Positions 8,312-17,724 are shown, counted from the stretch's first letter. The stretch: 40,570 nt of DNA from Bacteroidota bacterium (GCA_003045895.1 PZPC01000047.1:1-40570), one strand, 5' to 3'. Made by a program: numbers and translations. Notes: generated from the sequence alone by a model not told the origin.

Positions 8312-9040
8312 TTAAAAAACAACAGCCAGGGCATCGCGCTCAATACGGATCACAAAGTCGAAAAGTTGTTGCTGTTCCGCGTCGTCCAGTTGATCAAACA
8401 AGGCGTTGCCTTTGACGATCACTTCGAGGCCAAAGGTCAGTCCGGCAATTTCCGCGGCGCCGTACACCTGTGGTCGCTGTTTCATTTTCGTGAGCAGTTC
8501 CGCAATAATTTCGATGACCTTTTGCACCAGGATGCGGTCGTGCAGGGTTTCGAACAAGGAATGGGTTTGGTCAATGAAATGATCGATCTCGTCCGGAGAC
8601 AGGGCTTTCAGCAAAGTGTTGACCTCCGCGGGTCCGAAGGGCGGCTGGAGTTGGGTAGCCAGCGCCTGGTCGACCAGCTTTTTCTCGAAGCGGGAAGCGG
8701 CCAGGAACGACTTCAGGGCTTTGATACCCGCCCCCAGAATGCGGGGCAGGTGCCGGCCGTACTTAAAAATCAGCCCGCCGGAATCGATGAGCAGCCGCAG
8801 AAGTTTGTCGGGTTGTTGCACGTAATGCTCCAGTTGATCGAAGGCCTCGTTGACGACCTCCCGGCGAGCCGGATCGGGATAGAGGTAGTCGAGAAAATAG
8901 TTCCGGAAGATACGCACCCGCTCTTCGTCAAACGAGGCGGGCAGTTCGTATCGCTTTTTCAGGTTGGCGTACTGGTAACGCTCCTCGATCAGCTGGCGGT
9001 AGCCGAGGATAACACTGGATAGAATGGCGTTTTCCGGCAT
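8312..9040 (-). CDS. Conserved-looking helical protein of unknown function
   Basis: 242 residues from the ATG at 9040 (the frame extends to a TTG at 9055, which is less likely). The protein is predicted almost entirely helical, charged, without a signal peptide or membrane segment. Notable stretches: YRQLIEERYQYANLKKRYEL, FRNYFLDYLYPDPARREVV, DEIDHFIDQTHSLFETLHD and KVIEIIAELLTKMKQRP. It lies between the TetR regulator and the big secreted protein on the same strand, 94 bases after the TetR stop. I recognise no domain. Its regular amphipathic helices suggest a cytosolic scaffold or regulatory protein (inference only). Confidence 0.75.
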   Translation of the reverse strand: MPENAILSSVILGYRQLIEERYQYANLKKRYELPASFDEERVRIFRNYFLDYLYPDPARREVVNEAFDQLEHYVQQPDKLLRLLIDSGGLIFKYGRHLPRILGAGIKALKSFLAASRFEKKLVDQALATQLQPPFGPAEVNTLLKALSPDEIDHFIDQTHSLFETLHDRILVQKVIEIIAELLTKMKQRPQVYGAAEIAGLTFGLEVIVKGNALFDQLDDAEQQQLFDFVIRIERDALAVVF

Positions 9041-9134
9041 AATAGGAGGGTTCAAAGGATGGGAAAGAAAGGTTACTGCCTGGTAGTTTTAAACGCTGTT
9101 TTTCTGCAAATTGACCAAATTACGGCCAGCGGAT

Positions 9135-9830
9135 TTACGGTTCAACCGACGGCTGAATGAGCCCAAAAGCAAAAGTCGACAAGAGTGTTTCTACCTCTTG
9201 CAAGTTACCGTTTTTTACCTCTACATCGGTTAACCGGGGCAGGTGTTCCGCAAAATAGGTGTGATCTTTGGCCATTTCCAGCAAGGTGCTGGCCAGTGCC
9301 CGGGGATAGGGGAAGGTCGGATTGATCTCGCTGATAAATTGGGCAATCTTAGCCGATAGTGATTTGTAGGTCGCGAAAAAACCTTCCTGGTTTTCCTTGT
9401 CCACCTCTTTGCTGTGGTAACCTTTCACACCTTCCACCACCACTACTTTGTGCAGAATGTCCTCATCCACAAAATCAATGGTGTCATTGCGTTTGGCGGT
9501 GTTGACAATAGTAGCGATAGCGATCCGCAACTTCTCGGCCGGATCCTCAATGTTGTTGGTATTGAAGTCCAGCTGGAAGCGGGTCCATTCCCAGTACCAA
9601 CACAACAGATAGACCAGCAGCAGGTGCTTGTTTTCGAAATAGCGATAGACGGAGGCTTCGGTCGATTCAATCCGCTCCGCCAATTTCTTGAACGTAAACT
9701 GTTCGAAACCAATCTCATCGATCAGTAAAATGCTATAATGGATGATGTTGCGTCCCAGCTTGGTATCCTGGGGATCCCGCAAGTAGAGTTTCTCATTCAA
9801 ATGCATTTGTATACGGATAGACATAGGCAT
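9135..9830 (-). CDS. TetR/AcrR-family transcriptional regulator
   Basis: 231 residues from the ATG at 9830 (a second ATG at 9824 is possible). The N-terminal helix-turn-helix is clear: IHYSILLIDEIGFEQFTFKK then LAERIESTEASVYRYFENK (about 28-70), the usual TetR layout of family-typical length. The C-terminal ligand-binding half is rich in aromatic residues (LLCWYWEWTRFQL) and has no known effector signature. TetR proteins repress nearby or their own genes and release DNA on binding a small molecule. Its own promoter carries a palindrome (9862-9879), consistent with autoregulation. The neighbouring unknown helical protein and T9SS protein downstream are candidate targets (inference). Confidence 0.9.
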   Translation of the reverse strand: MPMSIRIQMHLNEKLYLRDPQDTKLGRNIIHYSILLIDEIGFEQFTFKKLAERIESTEASVYRYFENKHLLLVYLLCWYWEWTRFQLDFNTNNIEDPAEKLRIAIATIVNTAKRNDTIDFVDEDILHKVVVVEGVKGYHSKEVDKENQEGFFATYKSLSAKIAQFISEINPTFPYPRALASTLLEMAKDHTYFAEHLPRLTDVEVKNGNLQEVETLLSTFAFGLIQPSVEP

Positions 9831-9861
9831 ATAATTTGGCAGCTGCTCAAATAAAAGCAAC

Positions 9862-9897
9862 GCTATCTACAAAGATAGCATTACTTTTCATCTTCAA
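9862..9897 (-). promoter_or_regulatory. TetR promoter with overlapping palindromic operator
   Basis: Minus-strand promoter: TTG at 9897-9895, 17 bases, TATCTTTG at 9877-9870. A palindrome GCTATCT-ACAA-AGATAGC (9862-9868 and 9873-9879) is centred on the -7 element. A repressor bound there would block RNA polymerase directly, the classic autoregulation layout. Expected leader about 33 nt. The rest of 9898-10033 holds no gene. Confidence 0.6.
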
Positions 9898-10033
9898 GCT
9901 ACCCGGTTGCTCACATTTCTACTACACGCTTCCTGGCAATACTAATTACAATTACCCAATAAAACAAGGTTTTGGCTCGTATCCATCACCTTATCCTTCC
10001 AGCGGCGAAACGCTTTTCGCTGTCGCAGGGGTT

Positions 10034-10930
10034 TCAAAAAAAACGTTGCAGCCACTTGCGGTCATCGCGCTGAACGTGAAAATATTCGTAGCTCAGGGCG
10101 CCTAAATGGCGGGTAAAATGATCGCCGGTAGCGTGCACATTAAAGTCCATGGCCTGGGGCTTATTTGCCTGCTGGCGGATCATCAGGTCGTAGAGGTATT
10201 CCTGGGCATGAACGCGCGCGCCCGGCGCGGTGACCACGGGTGCCAGGCTCATGATGCGGCCATGGCTGAAAATGAAAAAGTCGGCGGCGAGGACCTCCTG
10301 CTGCTGGTTCATGATCCCCGAGGCAAAGCCCCAGCCCCGGTGGAGCGCATTGTACATAATGCGTTGCAGGCCGTGAAATTTTGGTTCGGTAAGGCGGCCA
10401 CGGGTCTGGCGATAGAGGGCGGCAATCCGCTCGGGTTTGAGGTTGGACACCGGGTAAAGGGTGGCCGCTTTGGCTACCGCCAATTTGTCGATCATCTCCT
10501 GGGTATACCGTTCCCGCAGCAGTTCGTAAGATTCGGAGAGGGGTAAAAAGTAGTTTTTCAGTTCGCTCACCGTCCAGCCCGCTGCCCGCGGCTGGCTGAA
10601 CGCGTCCACTTGTAGTTCCACTTTTTTGTACTGCTCCGGCAGTGCTGCCCAGAAAGCTGCGGTGCGCTTATTCGAAGGGGGGTTGATGCTATAGATGGCC
10701 ATTTCCCGCACCAGCGGCGGCTGGATCAGCCCCTGCTGTCGCCAGTGCAACTCCCGGTGTGGCAGGGGAAGCACGGCTTCGTAATCGCCTTCCACCAGGG
10801 CGTCCCACTGCCGGGCCATGGCATCGAGGTACCACATGTACCCAAAGATATTGCCGTTGGTGGCGTAGTGTACACAGCTGTTCCACTTCGTTTTGTCGAT
10901 GTCTTCCCGAGCTACCAGGCGAATGCCCAT
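10034..10930 (-). CDS. GNAT/FemAB-like acyltransferase-fold protein
   Basis: 298 residues, ATG start. No signal peptide. The sequence has the two-lobed layout of FemAB-like and GNAT-like proteins common in Bacteroidota: an N-terminal lobe with IFGYMWYLDAMARQWDALVE and YEAVLPLPHRE, a helical middle (LRERYTQEMIDKLAVAKAA), and a C-terminal lobe with EVLAADFFIFSHGRIMSLAP, a ...YLYDLMIRQQ helix and DFNVHATGDHFTRHLGA. No classical acetyl-CoA P-loop is obvious, so the activity is inferred from fold resemblance only. Substrate unknown; cell-wall, lipid or polysaccharide modification would be typical of the group. It lies 141 bases downstream of the TonB receptor on the same strand. Confidence 0.7.
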   Translation of the reverse strand: MGIRLVAREDIDKTKWNSCVHYATNGNIFGYMWYLDAMARQWDALVEGDYEAVLPLPHRELHWRQQGLIQPPLVREMAIYSINPPSNKRTAAFWAALPEQYKKVELQVDAFSQPRAAGWTVSELKNYFLPLSESYELLRERYTQEMIDKLAVAKAATLYPVSNLKPERIAALYRQTRGRLTEPKFHGLQRIMYNALHRGWGFASGIMNQQQEVLAADFFIFSHGRIMSLAPVVTAPGARVHAQEYLYDLMIRQQANKPQAMDFNVHATGDHFTRHLGALSYEYFHVQRDDRKWLQRFF

Positions 10931-10954
10931 ATGGATCGTTTTATAAGCGTTAAA

Positions 10955-11003
10955 GCTGCCGATTTTTGGTGTGGGTTGTCACCCAACCTACGTATCCGGC
11001 AGC
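10955..11003 (-). terminator. Stem-loop between the TonB receptor and the acyltransferase-like gene
   Basis: Outer arms GCTGCCG (10955-10961) and CGGCAGC (10997-11003) enclose a smaller GGGT/ACCC hairpin. It sits in the 141-base gap and could end the receptor mRNA; it has no T-run. Confidence 0.35.
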
Positions 11004-11071
11004 GCTACCAACCCAAACACGCCGCACCCGGGGTGGTTCAGGTTTTGGTCATTTTATTTAGCTCCTGTCCC

Positions 11072-13339
11072 CTAGAAACCGTAGTCCATGCCCAGGTAAA
11101 AAAACCGGGGCAAACCCGGATAGAACGACCGGGGCAGGGCGCCACCAAAGCCCGTGGCGTTGACCTGTACCATGCTGGCGTAGTACACGTCCAGCAGGTT
11201 GTTGACGCCCGCATATACGCGCAATCCCCGGCCCAGTCCGGCAAAAAGATAGCCCGCCCGCAGGTGAAGGAGGGTATAACCCGCGGCAAAGTCGGAATTG
11301 GCGTCATTGGTCGGCTGGCGGTCGGCGAGATCCAAGGTGAGGCCCGTGCTAAAGTCACCCACCGTCCAGTTCAACCTGGTTTGGAAACGGTGTGGCGGAT
11401 TGCCGGGAATGCGCTGGCCGGAAAAATCGCCGCGAGCGTCAGCAAACACCCGGAAGCGGTAATCGGCCAGGGTGTACTGCAGATCAACGGCCAGCAGGCT
11501 GGCGCCAAGCGGCCAGCTGTTGTGCAATTGGGTTTCGATGCCCTGGTGGCGGGCGGTGCCGCCATTGAAAAAGAACGTGCGCCCCGCAGCATCCTGGCGC
11601 GTGACGAGCACATCGTCCAGGTCCATCTGAAAAGCAGTGAGCCAGAACGAGGCGCCGGCAACCTGCCAGTTGGCACCCAGTTCGCGATTCCAACCCGTGG
11701 TAGCGCGCAAGGGCTCGCTGGCCACGGTGTAATTATTGACGGAAGCCGCCGCGTCGGGCGGTGAAATGCCGCGGTTGTAGCGGGCGTGGAGTTGGAGCGC
11801 TGCGGTAGGCTGGTAGAAAACGCTCACCCCCGGCAGGACAACGGGGTCGAAAGGAAAAGTTGCGCGCTCATTTCCCGTTTCCCACTGGTAGCGGGTCTGC
11901 CGCAGGTTCAGGTCCAGGAAGGTTCGCCAGCGGTTGTTGGCCCAATGGCGCTCCCACCGGGCAAAGGCGAAGTAGTAGAAACGGCGTTCCGACTGATCGG
12001 CCAGGCGTTCGCCCGCTACCCCACCGGCAAGGGTCTCAAAGGTCGTTTGGGTGTAATGCTCCCAGAAAGCTTCGCCGCCGAGTTGGAGGTTGCCCTGCAG
12101 CCAATTGCGGTCATTGGCGAAGTTGAAATTCGTGCGCAGGCCGTACTGGTAGCTGTCTTCGGCCAGCACGTCGAAGGGGCGTACCTCGTCGTTGGTGCGG
12201 CGGCCGGTGAAGAGGGAGCTGCGGTTGGTGAGGCTGGTTTTCTTCGCTCCCAGCGTAGCCAGGGCGCGAAATTGCTGGACGCCGACCAGATAGGTCAGCT
12301 GGTCTTCGCGGCCATTGACGGCGGCCCAATTGGCAGCAGCAGCGGTGGGTCGTTCCGCAAAATCTACGGCATTGAGGGAGCTGGGGATTTCGGCCGCCAA
12401 CTGGCGCAGGTGGGCAAAATAAACGGTATTGGAACGCGGCTGCTCCAAACGCCCCAGGAGGGTTCCCGACAGGCGCTGGTAGTCGTTGTTGTCGCGGTAG
12501 CCCGCGCTCTGGCTTCGTACTACACTGAGGTCTTGTGCCCAATTGCTGGCATTATTATGGAGGTTGAGCCACTGCCGGTTGCGCCCGAAGCTGCCGACCG
12601 AAGTGCCGCCGCTGGGCGACCAATTGGTGCCCTGCCACTCGCGACTGACCAGTTGGATGCTCCCCCCCAGGTTAGCCCCCAGTTGTGCGGGCGCGGGCCC
12701 CGTTTGCACGTACGCTGCCCGCAGAAATCCGCTCTCAATATCTTCCAGGACGCTCTCGCCGGCGCCATTGGTGAGTGGAATATCATTCCAGTACAAGCGC
12801 ACCTGGTTGGTAGCGAAAGGGGTGCGGGCACCGATCCCGCGCAGGCTCAGGCGCTGGGTATTGAGGGCACCCTGCTGCACCTGCACCCCCGGCAGTCCGT
12901 CAAAGGCTTCGGCAATGTTGATCGCGTCGCCAGCCAGCAGTTGGGGGCTGGTCAGCTGCTGCACCGTGGGCGTATACTGGTCGTCGTAGTTGAGCTTGGG
13001 CGCCCACAGGTAGAGCAAGGGCAGCTCCAATTCCTCGGCCACCATCGCTATTTCCGGCTGCTCCCGCAACCGGGCAACCGTCAACAATTGCGTTTGGTAA
13101 CCCAAATAGCTGAATTCCAGTTCGGCGCTGGCCGGAATCTGCAGCAAAAAGTACCCCGTCAGGTCGGTGGTGGTCCCAATGGCCGTACCTGGCCAACGGA
13201 TATTTACGCCGACTAACGGCTCCCTGGTAGCCTGGTCGAGCACCTGCTGGCGAAGGGTTACAAGTGGCTGATCCTGCCCCCAACCCTTTCCGAAAAAGGC
13301 CAGGACAAAAAGTAAGGACAAAATTAAACGGATACGCAT
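11072..13339 (-). CDS. TonB-dependent outer-membrane receptor
   Basis: 755 residues, ATG start with a signal peptide (MRIRLILSLLFVLAFFGKG, cleavage near WGQ). Residues about 25-105 form a carboxypeptidase-regulatory-like beta domain (DQATREPLVGVNIRWPGTA, DLTGYFLLQIPASAELEFSY), typical of Bacteroidota receptors. The plug domain follows (about 120-235: INIAEAFDGLPGVQVQQGAL, LSLRGIGARTPF), then a long beta-barrel ending in an aromatic strand (FFYLGMDYGF). Such receptors import iron complexes, vitamins or oligomers using TonB energy; no adjacent SusD-like partner is present, so a siderophore, metal or small-molecule substrate is more likely than a glycan (inference). The divergent small gene at 13381 encodes a metal-binding domain, which hints at metal handling. 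Confidence 0.93.
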   Translation of the reverse strand: MRIRLILSLLFVLAFFGKGWGQDQPLVTLRQQVLDQATREPLVGVNIRWPGTAIGTTTDLTGYFLLQIPASAELEFSYLGYQTQLLTVARLREQPEIAMVAEELELPLLYLWAPKLNYDDQYTPTVQQLTSPQLLAGDAINIAEAFDGLPGVQVQQGALNTQRLSLRGIGARTPFATNQVRLYWNDIPLTNGAGESVLEDIESGFLRAAYVQTGPAPAQLGANLGGSIQLVSREWQGTNWSPSGGTSVGSFGRNRQWLNLHNNASNWAQDLSVVRSQSAGYRDNNDYQRLSGTLLGRLEQPRSNTVYFAHLRQLAAEIPSSLNAVDFAERPTAAAANWAAVNGREDQLTYLVGVQQFRALATLGAKKTSLTNRSSLFTGRRTNDEVRPFDVLAEDSYQYGLRTNFNFANDRNWLQGNLQLGGEAFWEHYTQTTFETLAGGVAGERLADQSERRFYYFAFARWERHWANNRWRTFLDLNLRQTRYQWETGNERATFPFDPVVLPGVSVFYQPTAALQLHARYNRGISPPDAAASVNNYTVASEPLRATTGWNRELGANWQVAGASFWLTAFQMDLDDVLVTRQDAAGRTFFFNGGTARHQGIETQLHNSWPLGASLLAVDLQYTLADYRFRVFADARGDFSGQRIPGNPPHRFQTRLNWTVGDFSTGLTLDLADRQPTNDANSDFAAGYTLLHLRAGYLFAGLGRGLRVYAGVNNLLDVYYASMVQVNATGFGGALPRSFYPGLPRFFYLGMDYGF

Positions 13340-13365
13340 GGACTGGTGTTCTTTGCTAAAAGATT

Positions 13366-13373
13366 CAAAGATA
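13366..13373 (-). promoter_or_regulatory. -7 element TATCTTTG of the TonB receptor gene
   Basis: Exact TAnnTTTG match on the minus strand, 27 bases from the ATG at 13339, inside the 41-base gap shared with the divergent gene. The -33 region would fall inside that gene's start and is not well conserved. Confidence 0.45.
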
Positions 13374-13380
13374 ATACAAC

Positions 13381-13602
13381 ATGACCTTGCACTTTAAAAC
13401 AAATGTCAACTGCGCCAATTGTGTGCGTTCGGTGACAAATTTCCTCAACGAAGTTGAAGGACTCGAAAGCTGGCAGGTGGATACGGCTAATCCGGACAAA
13501 ATCCTGACCGTCGTGGGAGACGTAACCGCCGCCGCCGTAGTGGAGGCCGTAGAAGACGCTGGCTTTGACATTGCCCCGCAAACGAAGAAGGAACAGCCGT
13601 AG
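13381..13602 (+). CDS. Heavy-metal-associated (HMA) domain protein
   Basis: 73 residues, ATG start. A single ferredoxin-like HMA fold with the soft-metal motif CANC (Cys11, Cys14), the usual LNEVEGLESWQVD strand and a C-terminal AVEDAGFDIAP. These small cytosolic proteins bind Cu(I), Zn(II) or similar ions, as chaperones or regulators (family knowledge). There is no methionine before the first cysteine pair as in many copper chaperones (NVNCANC instead of MxCxxC), so metal choice is open. Divergent from the TonB receptor with only 41 bases between starts; shared control is likely. A kinase gene converges from the other side. Confidence 0.88.
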   Translation: MTLHFKTNVNCANCVRSVTNFLNEVEGLESWQVDTANPDKILTVVGDVTAAAVVEAVEDAGFDIAPQTKKEQP

Positions 13603-13657
13603 GATGCCGCTCACCCAAGGGGCTGCTGCTCGTTGCGACAAGCCGTTATTCGGTTTA

Positions 13658-14749
13658 TTACAGCTCGCCTGCTCCGTTGCCTGCCGCCACCAGGTCCGGG
13701 GTGTACAGCAGAGGAAGTTGTACGGTAAACCAACCGTCGTGCTGGTCAATTTCGACGGTTGCCGTGGTGTAAAAAGCGTAGCGACGGATGATGTTGTCCA
13801 GGCCGACCTTGGTGGACTCCTGCACCTGCTGCTTGGGTTGGTAGCGGTTGCGCACCTGCAGGGTATCGCGGCGGGTGCCCACGTTAATCTCGATCAACAA
13901 GGGGTGCTCCTGGCTGATAATATTGTGTTTGATGGCGTTTTCCAGCAGCATCTGCATTGACAGGGGGACGAGGTGTAGGACCTTGACGGCGGGATCGATC
14001 TGAACATCAATCTGGAGGCTGTCGCCAAAGCGTTCCTTGAGCAAAAACTGGTAGGCATCCAGAAACGCCAGTTCTTCCGCGACGGTAATCAGCGAGCGGT
14101 CGCGAATCTCCAGGATGTAGCGGTAAACCTTCGACAATTGCTCCACAAATCGCACCGCCCGGTCGGCATCTTCCGGGATCAGGTAGATCAGGGTATTCAG
14201 GCTGTTGAAAAGAAAATGGGGGTTCACCTGGTTTTTCAGGGCCTCCAGCTGGGAGGTTATGTTTTCCTGGCGCAGGCGTTCGGTCTCGATGAGGCTCAGC
14301 CGCCAGCGGTAGTAAAAATAGACGCCTTCGTAGAGCGACAACACGAAAAACACCACCATATAGGTACTCTTAGCGTAATCGAACTTGGAGGGGCGCATGT
14401 TATTGTGCCCTTCGGGAAGGAGCAGATCGTGGATTTCGTAGCAAAAATTATTGATGAGCAATACGACCACGACCACGGTCAGGATCATCAGCACCAGGCG
14501 CTTGGCCGTGTCCTTGTATTCGGGCCAAATATAACGAAACAGCAACACCATCCAGCGCATGCTCACCCAGTAGAAGGTCGTAAACAAGAGCGCTACCCGC
14601 CATTTGGGCCAGTAGGCCAGCAGCCCCTCACTCAAGGTATCGCCAAAAAAGATCAACGGCATCAGAAACGCCACCAGGGGGATTCCCAGCAGCACCACGG
14701 GTAGGTCGTTAAAACCGAGCAGGGCCTTGTTTCTGCGCTGAAAGTTCAT
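13658..14749 (-). CDS. LytS-type sensor histidine kinase, orphan
   Basis: 363 residues, ATG start. Four membrane helices (about 18-37, 52-74, 84-102, 128-148), then a coiled linker and a His_kinase domain: NQVNPHFLFNSLNTLIYL with the phospho-acceptor His178, an N-box LLENAIKHN (about 268-276) and a G-box-like VGLDNIIRRYAF. This is the two-helix HK family that normally pairs with a LytTR response regulator. No response regulator is next to it: xylA is upstream and the HMA gene converges downstream. Its partner must be elsewhere. A large inverted repeat (14780-14811) lies just upstream and may be its operator or the xylBA terminator. Confidence 0.9.
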   Translation of the reverse strand: MNFQRRNKALLGFNDLPVVLLGIPLVAFLMPLIFFGDTLSEGLLAYWPKWRVALLFTTFYWVSMRWMVLLFRYIWPEYKDTAKRLVLMILTVVVVVLLINNFCYEIHDLLLPEGHNNMRPSKFDYAKSTYMVVFFVLSLYEGVYFYYRWRLSLIETERLRQENITSQLEALKNQVNPHFLFNSLNTLIYLIPEDADRAVRFVEQLSKVYRYILEIRDRSLITVAEELAFLDAYQFLLKERFGDSLQIDVQIDPAVKVLHLVPLSMQMLLENAIKHNIISQEHPLLIEINVGTRRDTLQVRNRYQPKQQVQESTKVGLDNIIRRYAFYTTATVEIDQHDGWFTVQLPLLYTPDLVAAGNGAGEL

Positions 14750-14779
14750 AAATACGGTGCGTTTCTACGTTGAAAACAG

Positions 14780-14811
14780 GGTTCTCTGACCACAAAGATG
14801 GTCAGAGAACC
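14780..14811 (-). terminator. 13-bp perfect inverted repeat between xylA and the kinase gene
   Basis: Arms GGTTCTCTGACCA and TGGTCAGAGAACC with a 6-base loop. On the minus strand it follows the xylA stop by 86 bases, with a short T-tract (CCTGTTTTC), so it may end the xylBA mRNA. The loop reads ATCTTTG on the minus strand, close to a -7 element placed about right for the kinase gene (ATG at 14749), so it may instead or also be an operator. Confidence 0.55.
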
Positions 14812-14896
14812 AAATTAAGCAAGATTCCCCGGTTTGGCCACAAAAAACTGCTGAGCGGTTGAATAACCGGGTTGAATGGTAGCCGTTGGCGCCCGC

Positions 14897-16222
14897 TTAC
14901 AAGTGATTATTGAGGAGATTTTCAAATAATTCCTGGCGGCCGCTGCGCTGGTGCGGGGGTTCTTGCTGGGCGCCCCGTTTGGCCAGCTCCGCAAAACTCA
15001 ATTTACCCGCGGCGAAAGCCTCGCCCGGCCCGTTGTCGAAGGAGCTGTAGCGGTCAGCCCGCAGGCGGAGGTAAGGGGAGTGCTCCAGCACCTGGTCAGC
15101 CACCAGAAGCGCCCGGGCAAAAGCATCCATGCCTCCGATGTGGGCATAGAAAATATCTTCCAGGTCGGTGGAATTGCGGCGGGTTTTGGCGTCGAAGTTG
15201 ATGCCGCCGCCTTGCAGACCACCAGCTGGCAGCAATACGAGCATGGCTTCGGCGAGCTCCTGGACGTTGTTGGGAAACTGGTCGGTATCCCAACCGTTTT
15301 GGTAGTCGCCGCGGTTGGCGTCCATGCTGCCCAACATGCCTGCATCGGCAGCCACCTGGAGTTCGTGGGCAAACGTATGCTGGGCCAGGGTGGCGTGGTT
15401 GACCTCGATGTTGAGTTTAAAATCCTGGTCCAGGCCGTGCTCCCGCAGGAAGTTGATGGTCGTAGCGGCGTCAAAATCGTACTGGTGCTTGCTGGGCTCC
15501 ATGGGTTTGGGCTCGATGAGGAACGTGCCCTGGAAGCCCTGCGCCCGGGCATAGTCCTTGGCCAGGTGCAGGAAGCGGGCCATATGGGCCAGTTCGCGCT
15601 TCATATCGGTATTCAGCAGCGACATGTAACCTTCGCGGCCACCCCAGAACACGTAGTTTTCGCCACCCAGCTTGAGGGTCGCGTCGAGGGCCATTTTCAC
15701 CTGGGCCCCGGCGTGGGCCACTACCGCAAAGTCGGGGTTGGTCATGGCACCGTTCATGTAGCGGGGGTGGGAAAACAGGTTGGCCGTACCCCACAACAAC
15801 TTTATGCCGGTGGCTTGTTGTTGCTCCAGCGCGTAGTCGGTAATGGCGGCGAGCCGCTTTTCACTCTCGGCCAGGCTGGGGCCTTCCGCCACCAGGTCGT
15901 AGTCGTGAAAACAGTAAAACGGAATACCCAGTTTGGTCATCAGCTCAAAGCCGGCATCCAGCTTGTTGCGGGCTTCCTGCAGCGGGTCGCTGGCACCCAG
16001 CCAGGGGAAGGCTTTGGTAGGTGCGCCGAAAGGATCACCGCCCGTACCACCGAGGGTGTGCCACCAGGCTACGGCAAAGCGCAGGTGGGCTTCCATGGTT
16101 TTGCCCTGCACCACCCGGTTGGCCTCGTACCAGCGGAAGGCCAGGGGGTTGTCCGTTTGGGGGCCTTCGTAGGCGATGCGGCCAATGTTGTTGAAATAGG
16201 TCTGGTTGCCGATGGTGGTCAT
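14897..16222 (-). CDS. xylA: Xylose isomerase
   Basis: 441 residues, ATG start, the normal length for class II enzymes of the Bacteroides/Piromyces type. Converts D-xylose to D-xylulose in the cytosol. Catalytic and metal sites are all visible: FHDYDL (His106, Asp109 region), WGGREGY (about 193-199), [15 protein letters not shown] (Glu237), [10 protein letters not shown] (Glu273, His276), [19 protein letters not shown] (Asp301, Asp312, Asp314) and NFDAK (Asp344). Second gene of an operon with xylulokinase, 11 bases downstream of it. A strong hairpin follows at 14780-14811. No xylose transporter or xylosidase lies in the window. Confidence 0.98.
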   Translation of the reverse strand: MTTIGNQTYFNNIGRIAYEGPQTDNPLAFRWYEANRVVQGKTMEAHLRFAVAWWHTLGGTGGDPFGAPTKAFPWLGASDPLQEARNKLDAGFELMTKLGIPFYCFHDYDLVAEGPSLAESEKRLAAITDYALEQQQATGIKLLWGTANLFSHPRYMNGAMTNPDFAVVAHAGAQVKMALDATLKLGGENYVFWGGREGYMSLLNTDMKRELAHMARFLHLAKDYARAQGFQGTFLIEPKPMEPSKHQYDFDAATTINFLREHGLDQDFKLNIEVNHATLAQHTFAHELQVAADAGMLGSMDANRGDYQNGWDTDQFPNNVQELAEAMLVLLPAGGLQGGGINFDAKTRRNSTDLEDIFYAHIGGMDAFARALLVADQVLEHSPYLRLRADRYSSFDNGPGEAFAAGKLSFAELAKRGAQQEPPHQRSGRQELFENLLNNHL

Positions 16223-16233
16223 GGTAGGGTTGC

Positions 16234-17724
16234 TTAAGTTGTTTTAAGAATACGATTCAGCTCCGCTTCCCAGGCGGCCCAGGCGGCGGTATAGTCGTCG
16301 GTGGCCGTTTGGGGCGTGTAGGTGCGCAGGACTTTGGTGGTGCTCATGGCTTCGGCCACCGAGTTGTACATGCCCGTGCCGACGCCAGCAGCCCGGGCGG
16401 CTCCTACGGCTCCGGTGGTTTCGACCACCTCGATGGTGCAGCCGACCAGGTTGGCGATGGTGGCGGCGAAAATTCGGGCGCGAAAAAGATTGTCGTTCCC
16501 TACCCGCATGACGGACACCCGCAGGCCCATATCCTCGAGGATGCGGATGCCGTAGACAAAAGAGAACGCAATACCTTCCAGCGCGGCCCGGCAGACGTGG
16601 GCGTGGGTATGCCGGTTGAATTGCAGGTTACTCAGCCAGGCCCCCGGATCCCGGTTGCCCAACATGCGCTCGGCCCCATTGCCGAAGGGGAATAGCCGCA
16701 GGCCATCCGCACCGACGGCTACGGTGTCGGCCAGTTGATTCATCTCCTGATAAGACAAGCTCTTGCGGGCCAACTGCTGGCGCACCCAGCGGTACTGGCT
16801 CCCGGCGCCGTTGATGCAGAGGAGTACCCCGATGCGCGGTTGCGCCGGGGTGTGGTTGACGTGCACAAAGCTGTTGACGCGCGACTGTCGGTCGTAGACT
16901 GGGCGGTCGACCACCCCGTACACCACCCCGGAAGTACCGCCGGTGGCGGCTACCTCGCCGGGGTTCAGGACATTCAAGGCCAGGGCGTTGTTGGGTTGGT
17001 CACCTGCCCGGTAGGTGACCGGAATACCGCTGCGCAGGCCGGTAGCCAGCGCGGCCTGGGGGGTGAGTTGTCCCTGGTGGGAAAAGGTGGGTTGCACGGT
17101 CGGCAGCAACTCGGGCGCAAAGCCAAAATGGTCGAGCACCAACTGGGCGGGCCCCGCTGCCTGGAAATCCCAGAGGATACCCTCCGACAGCCCACTGGGC
17201 GTGGTGAGCGCTTCCCCCGTCAGGCGCATGGCCAGGTAGTCGCCGGGGAGCAGGATGCGGTGAATGCGGGCGTACAGGTCCGGCTCGTGGTCTTTTACCC
17301 ATTTCAGCTTGGCGGCCGTGAAGTTGCCCGGTGAATTGAGGAGGTGGGTCAGGCAGGTTTCTTCGCCCAGGTCGGCAAAAGCCTGGTTGCCAATGGCTAC
17401 CGCGCGGCTGTCGCACCAGATGATGGCGGGCCGCAGGGCCACCAGGTTTTTATCTACCACCACCAACCCGTGCATCTGGTAGGCAATGCCAATGCCTTTG
17501 ATGTCGGCGGCCGAAATATTGGTTTGGGCCAGTAGTTTGCGGGTGGCCAGGCACACGTGCTCCCACCACCTTTCGGGATCCTGCTCGGCCCAGCCGGGGT
17601 GGTGCGCCAGTATGGGCAGCTCCGTCTGGGGCGATTGGACTACGGCAACGGTTTCCTGGCGCTGCGCATCTACCAGCGCTGCTTTGATGGAGGAAGAACC
17701 GATGTCGTAGCCGAGTAAATACAT
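16234..17724 (-). CDS. xylB: Xylulokinase
   Basis: 496 residues, ATG start. FGGY-family sugar kinase: [17 protein letters not shown] at the N-terminus (phosphate loop), [49 protein letters not shown] and the C-terminal GGxGARs-type segment (here [20 protein letters not shown]). Phosphorylates D-xylulose to xylulose 5-phosphate for the pentose phosphate pathway. First gene of the xylBA operon. A perfect 14-bp palindrome at 17772-17785, about 48 bases upstream of the start, may be the operator for the pathway regulator, which is not encoded here. The xylB-xylA order (kinase first) and tight spacing indicate one transcript. Confidence 0.97.
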   Translation of the reverse strand: MYLLGYDIGSSSIKAALVDAQRQETVAVVQSPQTELPILAHHPGWAEQDPERWWEHVCLATRKLLAQTNISAADIKGIGIAYQMHGLVVVDKNLVALRPAIIWCDSRAVAIGNQAFADLGEETCLTHLLNSPGNFTAAKLKWVKDHEPDLYARIHRILLPGDYLAMRLTGEALTTPSGLSEGILWDFQAAGPAQLVLDHFGFAPELLPTVQPTFSHQGQLTPQAALATGLRSGIPVTYRAGDQPNNALALNVLNPGEVAATGGTSGVVYGVVDRPVYDRQSRVNSFVHVNHTPAQPRIGVLLCINGAGSQYRWVRQQLARKSLSYQEMNQLADTVAVGADGLRLFPFGNGAERMLGNRDPGAWLSNLQFNRHTHAHVCRAALEGIAFSFVYGIRILEDMGLRVSVMRVGNDNLFRARIFAATIANLVGCTIEVVETTGAVGAARAAGVGTGMYNSVAEAMSTTKVLRTYTPQTATDDYTAAWAAWEAELNRILKTT

